Positions 25,717-33,638 of a stretch of 40,860 nt of DNA are shown here, in pieces. The first letter of the stretch is position 1. Each line of letters opens with the position of its first letter. The position numbers and the translations under genes were made by a program. Source of the DNA: an uncultured Clostridia bacterium (GTDB lineage: Bacteria > Bacillota > Clostridia > TANB77 > CAG-508); contig CANRCM010000004.1 of NCBI GenBank assembly GCA_947629085.1, positions 1 to 40,860 of the forward strand, in the 5' to 3' direction. Under the pieces are notes generated by a model. It was given only the letters and a program-made list of their open reading frames with translations, was not told the origin of the DNA and searched no databases.

Positions 25717-27925
25717 ATTTTATATTTCAAACCTGTATTTCTTTTTTTGCTATCTATATTTTTTATCATGAATTCTAGTATCTTTTCACTTCCTATTACT
25801 ATAAGTAATTTTTTTGCTCTTGTTATACCTGTATATAATAAATTTCTTGTAAGTAATACAGGTGAAGATGACGGTATTACCATTATTACTACATCAAATT
25901 CACTTCCGTTGTGCTTTATGAATTGTTATTGCATAACTATGTTCTATTTGGTCTAAATCAGAAAATTCATACGTAGCTATTTTATCATCATCAAATTTTA
26001 TTTCTACTAATTTTTCATCCTTGTTTATTTGTAAAATTGTTCCTATTTCACCATTAAATACTCCTGTACCTATTTCTTTCTGTCCAAAATTTTCTCTTTC
26101 CCAATAAATATCATAATTATTTTTTATTTGCATAATTCTATCTCCCTGACGAAATAATACTCCTTTTCTAGGTGTTTCTGGTAAATTATTTATATTTGGA
26201 TTAAGTTTTTCTTGCAATATTTTGTTTAATTCTTTTGTTCCTAATAATCCTTTTTTTGTAGGAGATAAGACTTGTATATTTTCAAAAAAATTATAATTTC
26301 CATATTTTTTTAGACGTCCTGTACATAGCGAAATTATCTGATTTAACACTTTTTCTTGTGATACTTCTTTTATAAAAAAACAATCTTCTTTAGTGTCTTT
26401 AGATATTTCTTCTTTCGATATAAAAGCTTGTCCTTGATTTACTCTATGTGCATTTAATATTATTTTACTCTTTGCAGCTTGTCTAAAAATTTTATCTAAA
26501 TGTATAGTTTCAATTCCTCCGTGAATTTATTAAATCTTTTAGTACACTTCCTGGTCCAACTGATGGTAATTGATCTACATCACCTACCAATACTAATTTT
26601 GTTCCCTTATAGATACATTTTAATAGATAATTTATTAAAAACATATCTACCATTGATACTTCATCTACTATTATTACATCTGCATTTATTGGAGTTCCTT
26701 CATAATTATTGGTATTTTTATAAAAACTATCTTCATCGATTTTTCCTATTTCTAACAATCTATGTAATGTAGACGCTTCTTTTTGTGTCATTTCCGTCAT
26801 TCTTTTTGCAGCTCTTCCTGTTGGTGCTGCTAATACTACTTTTTTTCCTTTTCCTTCATACATATCAATAATATTTTTTATTATCGTTGTTTTACCAGTA
26901 CCAGGTCCACCTGTTATTATTGCTACGTTATTATTATTTACTAATTCTAGTGCTTCTTTTTGTTTTTTTGATAATTCTATTTTAACTTGCTGTTCTAACT
27001 TTTTTAGTTCAGATTTAAAATTAGTTATTTTTTTAACATTTTTAGCTTTTTGTAATATTTTAATTCTAAGGGCAATTTCTTCTTCTGTTTTATAAAATTC
27101 ATATAGATAAACATATTTATTATCTTCTCTTTTTTCAATTACAATCTCATCTTTTACTTGTAAATTAATTAATCCATTTTCTACGTTTTCTGTTGTTACA
27201 TCTAATAAATTAATTACAAATTCTATTAGATTATCTTTTTGAACACAGGTATGTCCGTTATATGTACTTTTGATTAATGAATATTTTATACCACTTGAAA
27301 TTCTTTTATCATTATCATAATTCATTCCAAGCTCCAGCGCCATTTGATCAATTTGTTTAAAGTTAACTCCTCTTGCAATGTCTATTAATATATAAGGATT
27401 ACTTTCTATTTCTTCTATTGCTTTTGTTCCAAATAAATCATATACCTTTTTAGCATGCTCTGCTCCTATACCAAATTTGTCCAAAAAGCCAACAATCTGC
27501 CACACTTCCCAGTTTTCTATAAAACTTTCTGCAATCTCAATTGCTTTTTTTTCCGATATTCCTCTTACTTCTGCTAATCTTTTCGGTTCATATTTAAAAA
27601 TATGTATTGTTTCTTCTCCAAACTTTTTTATTATCCTTTTTGCTATTGCTTCCCCTATTCCTTTTATATTTCCATTAGCTAAATATATTTCTAATGCTTC
27701 TAAAGTTTTTGGCATTAGTTTCTCGAATGTATTTATTTTAAACTGTCTTCCATATTCCTTATGTTCTACATATTTTCCAATCAATTTTAGAGTATCTCCT
27801 ATATTAACAAATGGTAAATATCCTACAATCGTTATCAATTCTTCTTCTGTTTGCATATCAGCAATCATATAACTATTTATTTCGTTTTTATATATTATGT
27901 TTAATATTTCTCCTGTAATTTCCAT
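25707..27925 (-). CDS. recD2: RecD2-type DNA helicase, read across two +1 shifts
   Basis: RecD2 (YrrC) is a 5'-3' SF1B helicase in DNA repair. The gene reads through as one 738-aa protein if a C is skipped at 26521 and at 25908. Residues 1-468 carry the OB-like N-terminus, helix-hairpin-helix repeats (GNIKGIGEAIAKRIIKKFG), Walker A GGPGTGKTT at 339-347, APTGRAAKRM, DEVSM and GDVDQLPSVGPG. Residues 469-672 begin GGIETIHLDKIFRQAAKS (motif IV). The last 66 begin GSEFDVVIMVIPSS and contain LLYTGITRAKKLLIVIGS (motif VI). The joined order of motifs is complete and in register, and the stop lies in a terminator. In the zero frame translation ends at 26510 and 25900. Length is a little below the roughly 800 aa of B. 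subtilis YrrC. It is either a recoded gene or a very recent pseudogene; the identical nature of the breaks favours recoding. Confidence 0.85.
25904..25911 (-). other. Apparent +1 frameshift site, CAA-C-GGA
   Basis: The zero frame is CAT AAA GCA CAA CGG AAG TGA. Skipping the C (plus-strand G at 25908) gives CAT AAA GCA CAA GGA AGT GAA TTT, that is HKAQGSEF, a nearly invariant helicase motif. No homopolymer is present. Confidence 0.82.
26516..26524 (-). other. Apparent +1 frameshift site, TCA-C-GGA
   Basis: The zero frame is ATA AAT TCA CGG AGG AAT TGA. Skipping the C (plus-strand G at 26521) gives AAT TCA GGA GGA ATT GAA ACT, which continues RecD2 as INSGGIET and into the FRQA motif. Confidence 0.8.
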
Positions 27926-27954
27926 GATATTCTCCTAAAACTTTGTTTTGTTTT

Positions 27955-27983
27955 AGTTTATCATAAAGATATATGTTTTTCAA
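27955..27983 (-). promoter_or_regulatory. Sigma-A-type promoter for recD2
   Basis: Minus strand TTGAAA (27983-27978), 17 bp, TAAACT (27960-27955), about 30 bp before the start codon. Confidence 0.65.
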
Positions 27984-28042
27984 TATTATTATTTATATGT
28001 TTCTAATCCTTTTGTTTTATACTATTTACATTTAATTTATAT

Positions 28043-28393
28043 TTACTTTTCATTTACATTATCAATTATATCTTTACATTCTTTCCAATTAATTACTTTT
28101 AAACATTCGTACTCTTGAGATAATTTTTTAGCTATTTCTTTTGTTTTATCTTCTGATTTTAAATCCGCAATTATAATATTTTTAAAATATTCTTCTTTAC
28201 CATATAAGATCTTAAATAATACTGAACGTAAAAAAACTTCTATTTTATTTTCTTGATTTTTTACTGCAATAATTAAATAAATTCCATTTGATTTAAAATT
28301 TGTATATGTACCTAAATATATTATATCTTTTATAATTTCAAATAAACCATAAAGAGCTAATGTCCAAAATATGGTGTTAAGTATAAATTCCAT
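28043..28393 (-). CDS. Small membrane protein with a glycosyltransferase-like half domain
   Basis: A 116-aa protein that I cannot name. One hydrophobic segment lies at about residues 5-27 (LNTIFWTLALYGLFEIIKDI). The remainder looks like the first half of a GT-A nucleotide-sugar fold: a strand GIYLIIAVKNQENKIEVF, then IIIADLKSEDKTKEIAKKL, which resembles the D-x-S-x-D-x-T pattern of family 2 glycosyltransferases. It is too short to be a complete transferase. The start is well supported by AGGAGG before the ATG at 28393. It follows the YgjP-like gene at 44 bp and precedes recD2. The domain comparison is an inference from pattern only. Confidence 0.6.
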   Translation of the reverse strand: MEFILNTIFWTLALYGLFEIIKDIIYLGTYTNFKSNGIYLIIAVKNQENKIEVFLRSVLFKILYGKEEYFKNIIIADLKSEDKTKEIAKKLSQEYECLKVINWKECKDIIDNVNEK

Positions 28394-28437
28394 TTTTAGC
28401 CTCCTATGGTTTATTATATGTTTTTATTGATTTTTAG

Positions 28438-28923
28438 TTACTTAAATTCTTTCTTTATATATTTATAATTAGGCATGTATTTCTCTACCAGATTCCAAAA
28501 TTCTTTAGAATGATTCATATATTTTATATGACATAGTTCGTGTAAAATAACATATCTTATTGCTGGCTCAGTATAATTAATTAATTTATAGCTTATGGTT
28601 ATATTCTTTTTTTCAGAGCAGGTTCCCCATGCATATTTTATATCTCTAATTCGTACTTTATTTGGAATCAGTCCTGTTTTTTTAATTAATTCATTTACTA
28701 TGTTTTGTACTTTATTTTTAAATTCTTCATTTGTATACAATTTTTCTTTTTCTTCTTTATTATTTGATTTTTCTAAAGTTTTCCTAATCCAATCTTCTTT
28801 ATTTTTTAATATTTTATTTATTTCCTTTTTACTTACTTTTGGGGGAGATTTTACTATTATTTTCTCTTCTTTTATTTGAATATATATATTTTTTATTTTT
28901 GAATAAACTATTTCGTATTCCAT
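28438..28923 (-). CDS. YgjP-like (M48-type) metallopeptidase
   Basis: A 161-aa protein of the YgjP/DUF45 group, zinc peptidases related to SprT and M48 enzymes. The zinc motif is VILHELCHIKYMNHSKEFW, with H-E-x-x-H and a further His, followed by the aromatic VEKYMPNYK. The upstream YAWGTCSEKKNITISYKLI segment is also typical. The N-terminus has the YSKIKNIYIQIKEEKIIVKSP beta region of the family. The start at 28923 is chosen because the longer frame (MYGGK) consists of the GGGGGA ribosome-binding site. It has a strong promoter at 28955-28983, right after the rplQ terminator. The substrate is unknown. Confidence 0.9.
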   Translation of the reverse strand: MEYEIVYSKIKNIYIQIKEEKIIVKSPPKVSKKEINKILKNKEDWIRKTLEKSNNKEEKEKLYTNEEFKNKVQNIVNELIKKTGLIPNKVRIRDIKYAWGTCSEKKNITISYKLINYTEPAIRYVILHELCHIKYMNHSKEFWNLVEKYMPNYKYIKKEFK

Positions 28924-28954
28924 TTTTCCCCCATACATTAATTATTTTTTAAAT

Positions 28955-28983
28955 AGTATATATTATTCTTATATTTTTTTCAA
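28955..28983 (-). promoter_or_regulatory. Sigma-A-type promoter for the YgjP-like gene
   Basis: Minus strand TTGAAA (28983-28978), 17 bp, TATACT (28960-28955). Confidence 0.8.
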
Positions 28984-29015
28984 GAAAATTATTTCTGACT
29001 TATTTAAGCATATAA

Positions 29016-29054
29016 AATAAAAAAATCATATTAAAATATTTTCTAATATGATTT
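29016..29054 (-). terminator. Terminator at the end of the ribosomal superoperon
   Basis: Minus strand AAATCATATTA, loop GAAAATATTT, TAATATGATTT and a T-rich tail, 18 bp after the rplQ stop. Confidence 0.9.
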
Positions 29055-29071
29055 CTCTATTTTATTTTTAA

Positions 29072-29599
29072 TTATATAAGTTGTAATATTGCAACTTCTG
29101 CTCCATCTCCTCTTCTAGGACCTGCTTTTACGATACGAGTATATCCTCCTACGTTTTTACCAGCATATTTAGGAGCTATTTCATTAAATAATTTTGATGG
29201 TAAATCTATTTTATTTCCTTCACTATCTTTAACTTTATTTAATTTTCTCATCATTTTTCTTCTAGCATTTAATCTAGTTGGCATATCTTTTTGTCTTTTT
29301 TCAGTAGTTTCTTCTTTAACTACTTTTAAATATTCTTTACCATTTTTACTTTTTACTAACTCTGTTACTTTATTACCTTTTTCGTCTAATTTAGCTTTTA
29401 CTACCTTAACATCAACTGTTTCAAAATTATCTTTTTCTTTTATAGCAAGTGATATTAAGCTATCAGCTATTGATTTTACTTCTTTAGCTCTGGCAAGAGT
29501 TGTTTCTACTTTGCCATGCATAATAAAACTTGTTGTTAAAGTTTTAAGCATTGCCATTCTTATGTCTGTTCTTTTTCCTAGTTTTCTATTAGTAGCCAA
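29072..29599 (-). CDS. rplQ: Ribosomal protein L17, long form
   Basis: L17 (175 aa from the proposed start) sits near the peptide exit tunnel. The conserved core is split: residues 1-55 (RKLGKRTDIRMAMLKTL, GKVETTLARAKEVKSIAD) and the C-terminal part (FNEIAPKYAGKNVGGYTRI, GPRRGDGAEVAILQLI). Between them lies a Lys/Glu-rich insertion of about 55 residues that the 113-125 aa forms lack. I place the start at the TTG at 29599 (MATNRKLGK), eight bases after AAGGTG; a GTG at 29608 in the same frame is part of that site. It is the last gene of the alpha operon. Confidence 0.95.
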   Translation of the reverse strand: MATNRKLGKRTDIRMAMLKTLTTSFIMHGKVETTLARAKEVKSIADSLISLAIKEKDNFETVDVKVVKAKLDEKGNKVTELVKSKNGKEYLKVVKEETTEKRQKDMPTRLNARRKMMRKLNKVKDSEGNKIDLPSKLFNEIAPKYAGKNVGGYTRIVKAGPRRGDGAEVAILQLI

Positions 29600-29624
29600 T
29601 TTTTTCACCTTCCTAACCTTATTT

Positions 29625-30572
29625 TTATTCCTCTTCCTTAGCGAAATCTAATCCTAATGAATGTAATTTAGCTGTTACTTCGTCAAATGATTTTTTACCT
29701 AAATTTCTAACTTTCATCATATCTGTTTCTGTTTTATTTGTTAAATCTTCAACTGTTGCAATACCTGCTCTTTTTAAACAGTTAAATGATCTTACAGATA
29801 ATTCTAGCTCTTCTATAGACATTTCTAGTACTTTTTCTTTCTTAGATTCTTCTTTTTCAATCATAACTTGTGTATTTCTTGTTGCTTCTGATAAATCTAT
29901 GAATAAGTCTAAATGTCCTGTCATAACTTTTGCAGCCAAGCTTAATGCTTCATGTGCTTTTAAACTTCCATCTGTCCAAAGTTCAATTACTAGTTTATCA
30001 TAATCTACCATTTGTCCAACTCTTGTGTTTTCAACTTGATAATTTACTTTCTTTACAGGTGTATAAATAGAATCAATCGGAAGAACTGATATATCTTGAT
30101 TTTCTTTTTTATTTTTCTCTGCTGAATTATATCCTCTTCCCCTATCAGCTGTCATTTCCATTGTTAATTTTCCACCTTCAGAAACTGTAGCTATATGTAA
30201 ATCTGGATTTAAAACTTCTATTGTTCCATCTGTTATTATATCTGATGCTAAAACTTCACCTTCTCCTTTGAAGTCTATTCTTAATATTTTTTCTTCATTT
30301 CCATCAAATTTTAATCTTACATTCTTTAAATTTACTATGATTTCTGGTACATCTTCTACTACATTATCTATTCCAGAAAATTCATGTAAAACTCCATCTA
30401 TTTTAACACTTGTAATTGCACATCCTGGTAGAGATGAAAGTAAAATTCTTCTTAAAGAATTTCCTATTGTTACCCCATAACCTCTTTCTAATGGTTCACA
30501 TACAAATTTCGCATAATTATTCGCATCATTAACCTCTAAACATTCAATATTTGGCTTTTCAAATTCTATCAT
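29625..30572 (-). CDS. rpoA: RNA polymerase subunit alpha
   Basis: The alpha subunit (315 aa) dimerises to scaffold the polymerase, and its C-terminal domain contacts UP elements and activators. Visible are the N-terminal domain ([36 protein letters not shown]), the linker at about 230-245, and the C-terminal domain ([31 protein letters not shown]). The length is typical. The ATG at 30572 has AGGAGG upstream. The 113-bp gap after rpsD contains two copies of AAAAGGTTTAAT and a small GAGAA/TTCTC hairpin. Confidence 0.98.
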   Translation of the reverse strand: MIEFEKPNIECLEVNDANNYAKFVCEPLERGYGVTIGNSLRRILLSSLPGCAITSVKIDGVLHEFSGIDNVVEDVPEIIVNLKNVRLKFDGNEEKILRIDFKGEGEVLASDIITDGTIEVLNPDLHIATVSEGGKLTMEMTADRGRGYNSAEKNKKENQDISVLPIDSIYTPVKKVNYQVENTRVGQMVDYDKLVIELWTDGSLKAHEALSLAAKVMTGHLDLFIDLSEATRNTQVMIEKEESKKEKVLEMSIEELELSVRSFNCLKRAGIATVEDLTNKTETDMMKVRNLGKKSFDEVTAKLHSLGLDFAKEEE

Positions 30573-30685
30573 TTTTACCTCCTAATATTCGAGAATATAT
30601 TTCTCATTAAACCTTTTATTACTACTTAGGTTACTTAAGTAAAATTTTAAAGTTTTGATTAAACCTTTTTTATTACATCTAATTA

Positions 30686-31279
30686 TTATTTTGAGTAAAG
30701 CTCTACTATTAAATGCTCTTCAATTGGAATATCAATATCTTCCCTAGATGCTAATTTTACTACTTTACCACTTAATTTTTTTGCATCCATTTCTAACCAT
30801 TTTGGAATTACTCTTCCACTATTTTCTTCAATATTTAATTTTAAAGTTGCATTATCTTTCTTGTTTTCTTTTATTGTAATTACATCTCCAACTTTAACTA
30901 AATATGATGGAATATTAACTTTTTTTCCATTTACTTCGAATTGTCCATGGTTTACGAATTGTCTTGCTTGAGCTCTAGTATTAGCAAAACCTAATCTAAA
31001 TACTACATTGTCTAATCTACTTTCTAATATTTGTAATAAGTTTTCACCTGTTACACCTTTTTTGTTAGAAGCCATTTCAAAATATTTTCTAAATTGTTTT
31101 TCTAGTACTCCATATACAAATTTTGTTTTTTGTTTTTCTTTTAATTGTAATCCATATTCACTAACTTTTCTTCTATTTACTTTTGGATTTTTTTTGCTTT
31201 TTTTGCTATATCCAAGAAAAGCAGGATCAATTCCTAAACTTCTACATTTCTTTAGCAATGGACCTGTACTTTTTGCCAT
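30686..31279 (-). CDS. rpsD: Ribosomal protein S4
   Basis: S4 (197 aa) starts 16S rRNA folding at the 5' domain. It begins with [20 protein letters not shown] and has the S4 RNA-binding domain at about 88-150 ([40 protein letters not shown]). Only one N-terminal Cys is present, so this is the zinc-free form. The ATG at 31279 follows GGAGG. It sits between rpsK and rpoA, the usual alpha-operon place in Clostridia. S4 is a known translational autoregulator in other bacteria; no clear leader structure is seen in the short gap before it. Confidence 0.98.
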   Translation of the reverse strand: MAKSTGPLLKKCRSLGIDPAFLGYSKKSKKNPKVNRRKVSEYGLQLKEKQKTKFVYGVLEKQFRKYFEMASNKKGVTGENLLQILESRLDNVVFRLGFANTRAQARQFVNHGQFEVNGKKVNIPSYLVKVGDVITIKENKKDNATLKLNIEENSGRVIPKWLEMDAKKLSGKVVKLASREDIDIPIEEHLIVELYSK

Positions 31280-31314
31280 TTAATCTTACCTCCATATACA
31301 AATTTTTATCATTA

Positions 31315-31710
31315 TTATACTCTTCTTCTTTTTGGTGGTCTACAACCATTGTGTGGTATTGGTGTTACATCTTTAATTGCACTAATTTCTAATCCTGCAG
31401 TTTGAAGTGCCCTGATTGCAGCTTCTCTTCCAGAACCTGGTCCTTTAACAAATACTTCAACAGTTTTTAAACCATGCTCCATAGCAGCTTTAGCTGCTGT
31501 TTCTGCTACTTGACCTGCAGCAAATGGTGTACTTTTTCTAGAACCTTTATATCCTAGTTCTCCAGCACTTCCCCATGATATTGCATTACCTTGAGTATCT
31601 GTTATTGTAACTATTGTATTGTTAAAACTAGAATGAATATGTGCAGCACCTTTTTCAATGTTTTTTCTATTTCTTCTAGCAACTTTTTTAGTTGTTACAG
31701 CTTTAGCCAT
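31315..31710 (-). CDS. rpsK: Ribosomal protein S11
   Basis: S11 (131 aa) forms part of the platform of the small subunit near the mRNA exit. Conserved stretches: [54 protein letters not shown] and the C-terminal [18 protein letters not shown]. The ATG at 31710 follows GAGGAGG. It lies between rpsM and rpsD. Confidence 0.98.
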   Translation of the reverse strand: MAKAVTTKKVARRNRKNIEKGAAHIHSSFNNTIVTITDTQGNAISWGSAGELGYKGSRKSTPFAAGQVAETAAKAAMEHGLKTVEVFVKGPGSGREAAIRALQTAGLEISAIKDVTPIPHNGCRPPKRRRV

Positions 31711-31767
31711 TTTGTAATTTCCTCCTCTTATTCAAAATTTTATTCTGAATTTTTTATCAATTAAAAT

Positions 31768-32136
31768 TTATTTTTTTGATTTACTAACTAATTTTCTAGG
31801 GCCTTTTCTTGTTCTAGCATTAGTTTTTGTTCTTTGACCTCTTACTGGTAAACCTCTTCTATGTCTTAATCCTCTATAGCATCCAATTTCTGTAAGTCTC
31901 TTTATATTTAATGCTACTTCTCTTCTTAAATCTCCTTCAACCATATAAGATTCATCTATTACTTTTCTAATGTCATTAACTTGACTATCTGTTAAATCTT
32001 TTATTCTAGTATCTGGATTTATACCAGCTTTTTTAAGAATTTTCCTAGAACTTGATACTCCTATTCCATAAATGTATGTAAGTCCTATTTCTACTCTCTT
32101 TTCTTTAGGTAAATCTACTCCCGCTATACGAGCCAT
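31768..32136 (-). CDS. rpsM: Ribosomal protein S13
   Basis: S13 (122 aa) contacts the P-site tRNA and 5S/L5 across bridge B1. It begins [20 protein letters not shown] and has the helix-turn-helix, [20 protein letters not shown], and the basic tail. The start at 32136 is right because the longer frame (MEVQKS) contains the GGAGGTG ribosome-binding site. It is the first gene of the alpha operon proper and is preceded by an unusual 198-bp structured leader after rpmJ. Confidence 0.98.
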   Translation of the reverse strand: MARIAGVDLPKEKRVEIGLTYIYGIGVSSSRKILKKAGINPDTRIKDLTDSQVNDIRKVIDESYMVEGDLRREVALNIKRLTEIGCYRGLRHRRGLPVRGQRTKTNARTRKGPRKLVSKSKK

Positions 32137-32190
32137 ACTTTTTTGCACCTCCAAAATTATTTTTATGTTTTTTGTTTGTCCTAAAATTAC

Positions 32191-32232
32191 TTAAAGGTGA
32201 AATGCTACTGGTGTTTACCCCAGTCCCTTTAA
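32191..32232 (-). ncRNA. Hairpin B in the rpsM leader
   Basis: Minus strand: outer stem TTAAAGG/CCTTTAA enclosing an inner stem CTGG-GGTAAACA-CCAG and a 10-nt single-stranded TAGCATTTCA. The loops are richer in G and C than the surroundings. It lies about 55 bp upstream of the S13 start codon. Candidate cis-regulatory RNA; no known family is recognised. Confidence 0.55.
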
Positions 32233-32253
32233 ATACTTTAAAACATATATATA

Positions 32254-32314
32254 AACACAAATTTGATATGTAATCTCTTTATAAGAAATTATCAGCCGCT
32301 ACCTAATTTGTGTT
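32254..32314 (-). ncRNA. Hairpin A in the rpsM leader
   Basis: Minus strand: AACACAAATT pairs with AATTTGTGTT over 10 bp. Inside is a second stem TAATTTCT-TATAA-AGAGATTA (8 bp with a G-U) and the GC-rich unpaired stretch AGGTAGCGGCTGA. It begins about 20 bp after the rpmJ stop. The nested, regular pairing in an otherwise AT-rich gap suggests a functional RNA. Confidence 0.55.
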
Positions 32315-32334
32315 ATTAACTAAAATATCAAGGA

Positions 32335-32448
32335 TTATCCTTGTCTTTGTTTGTGTTTAGGGTTTTCACAAATAACTCTAATTACACCTTTTCTTTTTAT
32401 TACTTTACATTTATCACACATTTTTTTTACTGATGGTCTTACTTTCAT
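32335..32448 (-). CDS. rpmJ: Ribosomal protein L36
   Basis: L36 (37 aa) is the smallest large-subunit protein, with a zinc ribbon of C11, C14, C27 and H32: [19 protein letters not shown], then [13 protein letters not shown]. All four ligands are present, so this is the zinc-binding form. AGAGGTG precedes the ATG at 32448. It lies between infA and rpsM, as in most Firmicutes. Confidence 0.97.
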   Translation of the reverse strand: MKVRPSVKKMCDKCKVIKRKGVIRVICENPKHKQRQG

Positions 32449-32539
32449 TCTTTTCACCTCTTTGAATTTATTTTATTTGGGTTAATTTTTTATTTATTAA
32501 AGTTTATTTAAATACTTTTTTATCTTTACATTATAAAAT

Positions 32540-32758
32540 TTATTTAGCTCTCCATGTAATTCTACCTTTTGTTAAATCATAAGGTGAAAGTTCAACTTTA
32601 ACCTTATCACCTGGTAAAATTTTAATATAATTCATTCTTAATTTACCTGATATATGAGCTAATATTTGATGCCCATTTTCAAGTTCTACTTTAAAGTTAG
32701 TATTAGGTAGTGCTTCAACTACTGTTCCTTCAACTTCTATAATATTTTCTTTAGCCAA
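32540..32758 (-). CDS. infA: Translation initiation factor IF-1
   Basis: IF-1 (72 aa) is a single OB fold that occupies the A site during initiation. The whole sequence matches the family: [59 protein letters not shown]. The ATG at 32758 has GGAGGG upstream. It follows map by 88 bp; the small KOW-domain gene found here in some Clostridia is absent. Confidence 0.98.
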   Translation of the reverse strand: MAKENIIEVEGTVVEALPNTNFKVELENGHQILAHISGKLRMNYIKILPGDKVKVELSPYDLTKGRITWRAK

Positions 32759-32846
32759 TATTTTTCCCTCCTACAAAAGAGTTTTTTAGTATTATTATAC
32801 ATAATTTTCCAATCATATATAATAACTATTATATTATACACTATTA

Positions 32847-33617
32847 TTAAATTCTTGTCAATATTTCTGGCCCTTTTTCTGTAATTAAAATTGTATTTTC
32901 ATAATGAGCTGATAAACTTCCATCTTCTGTTATAATTGTCCATCCATCATCTAACTCTAAAATGTTTGGCTTCCCCTGAATTACCATAGGTTCTATTGCT
33001 AATGTCATTCCTGGTTCTAGTCTTATTCCCCTTCCTGATTTTCCATAATTGGGGATACCTGGTTCTTCATGCATTTCTTTTCCTATTCCATGACCTTGAA
33101 ATTCTCTTACTACAGAATAACCTTGAGAATTTACATATTCTCCTATACAATGTGAAATATCTCCAATTCTATAGCCTGGCTTTGCATATTTTATACCTTC
33201 AAAAAAAGCTTGCTTTGTTACCTCTACTAGCCTTCTTGCTTCTTTTGATACATTGCCAACCATAAATGTTCTTGCAGCATCTCCATTAAATCCATCTTTT
33301 AAAGCTACTGTATCTATACTTACAATATCTCCTTCTTTTATTATTTTATTTTTCGAAGGTATTCCATGTATTATTTCATCATTAACAGATATGCATGTAG
33401 CTGCAGGATATGGAGGTACTCCTCTTATTCCAATATCATATCCTTTTTCTGCTGGAATTGCTCCGTTTTGCCTCATTATTTTTTCTGCTATTTGGTCTAA
33501 CTCCCAAGTTGATATTCCTGGCTTTATTACCTTTTCTAATTCATCATATACTTTTGCAACTACTTTACACGCTTCTTTCATTAATTCAATTTCTCTTTTT
33601 GATTTAATAGTTACCAA
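32847..33617 (-). CDS. map: Methionine aminopeptidase type I
   Basis: MetAP (256 aa) removes the initiator methionine from new proteins. The five metal ligands are in context: two Asp in SIDTVALKDGFNGDAART, His in GHGIGKEMHEEPG, Glu in LAIEPMV, Glu in SAHYENTILI. A further His is in HGIPSKNK. The start is TTG at 33617 (MVTIKSKREIELM), nine bases after AGGAG; an earlier TTG at 33626 in the same frame touches the ribosome-binding site. It lies between adk and infA. Confidence 0.97.
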   Translation of the reverse strand: MVTIKSKREIELMKEACKVVAKVYDELEKVIKPGISTWELDQIAEKIMRQNGAIPAEKGYDIGIRGVPPYPAATCISVNDEIIHGIPSKNKIIKEGDIVSIDTVALKDGFNGDAARTFMVGNVSKEARRLVEVTKQAFFEGIKYAKPGYRIGDISHCIGEYVNSQGYSVVREFQGHGIGKEMHEEPGIPNYGKSGRGIRLEPGMTLAIEPMVIQGKPNILELDDGWTIITEDGSLSAHYENTILITEKGPEILTRI

Positions 33618-33638
33618 CTTTATCAACTCCTCGCTGTT

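Noticed and set aside
7880-26521. The three extra C bases as ordinary sequencing or assembly errors
   Set aside because: Indel errors cluster in homopolymers, which abound in this AT-rich DNA, yet none of the long A or T runs inside genes is broken. All three breaks have the identical form C before GGA. I cannot see reads, so this stays a check to run, but chance is a poor explanation.
25900-26524. Classical P-site slippage as in prfB (CUU to UUU before a stop)
   Set aside because: The codons before the breaks are CTT, TCA and CAA; after +1 movement they would have to pair with TTC, CAC and AAC. Only the CGGA is shared, so an A-site effect fits better.
27477-27872. 131-codon open frame on the plus strand
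   Set aside because: It lies antisense within recD2, with hydrophobic, low-complexity translation and no start signals.
25707-27925. recD2 as a decaying pseudogene
   Set aside because: All helicase motifs are intact in the joined reading, there are no other stops, the promoter and ribosome-binding site are good, and the stop codon coincides with a terminator.
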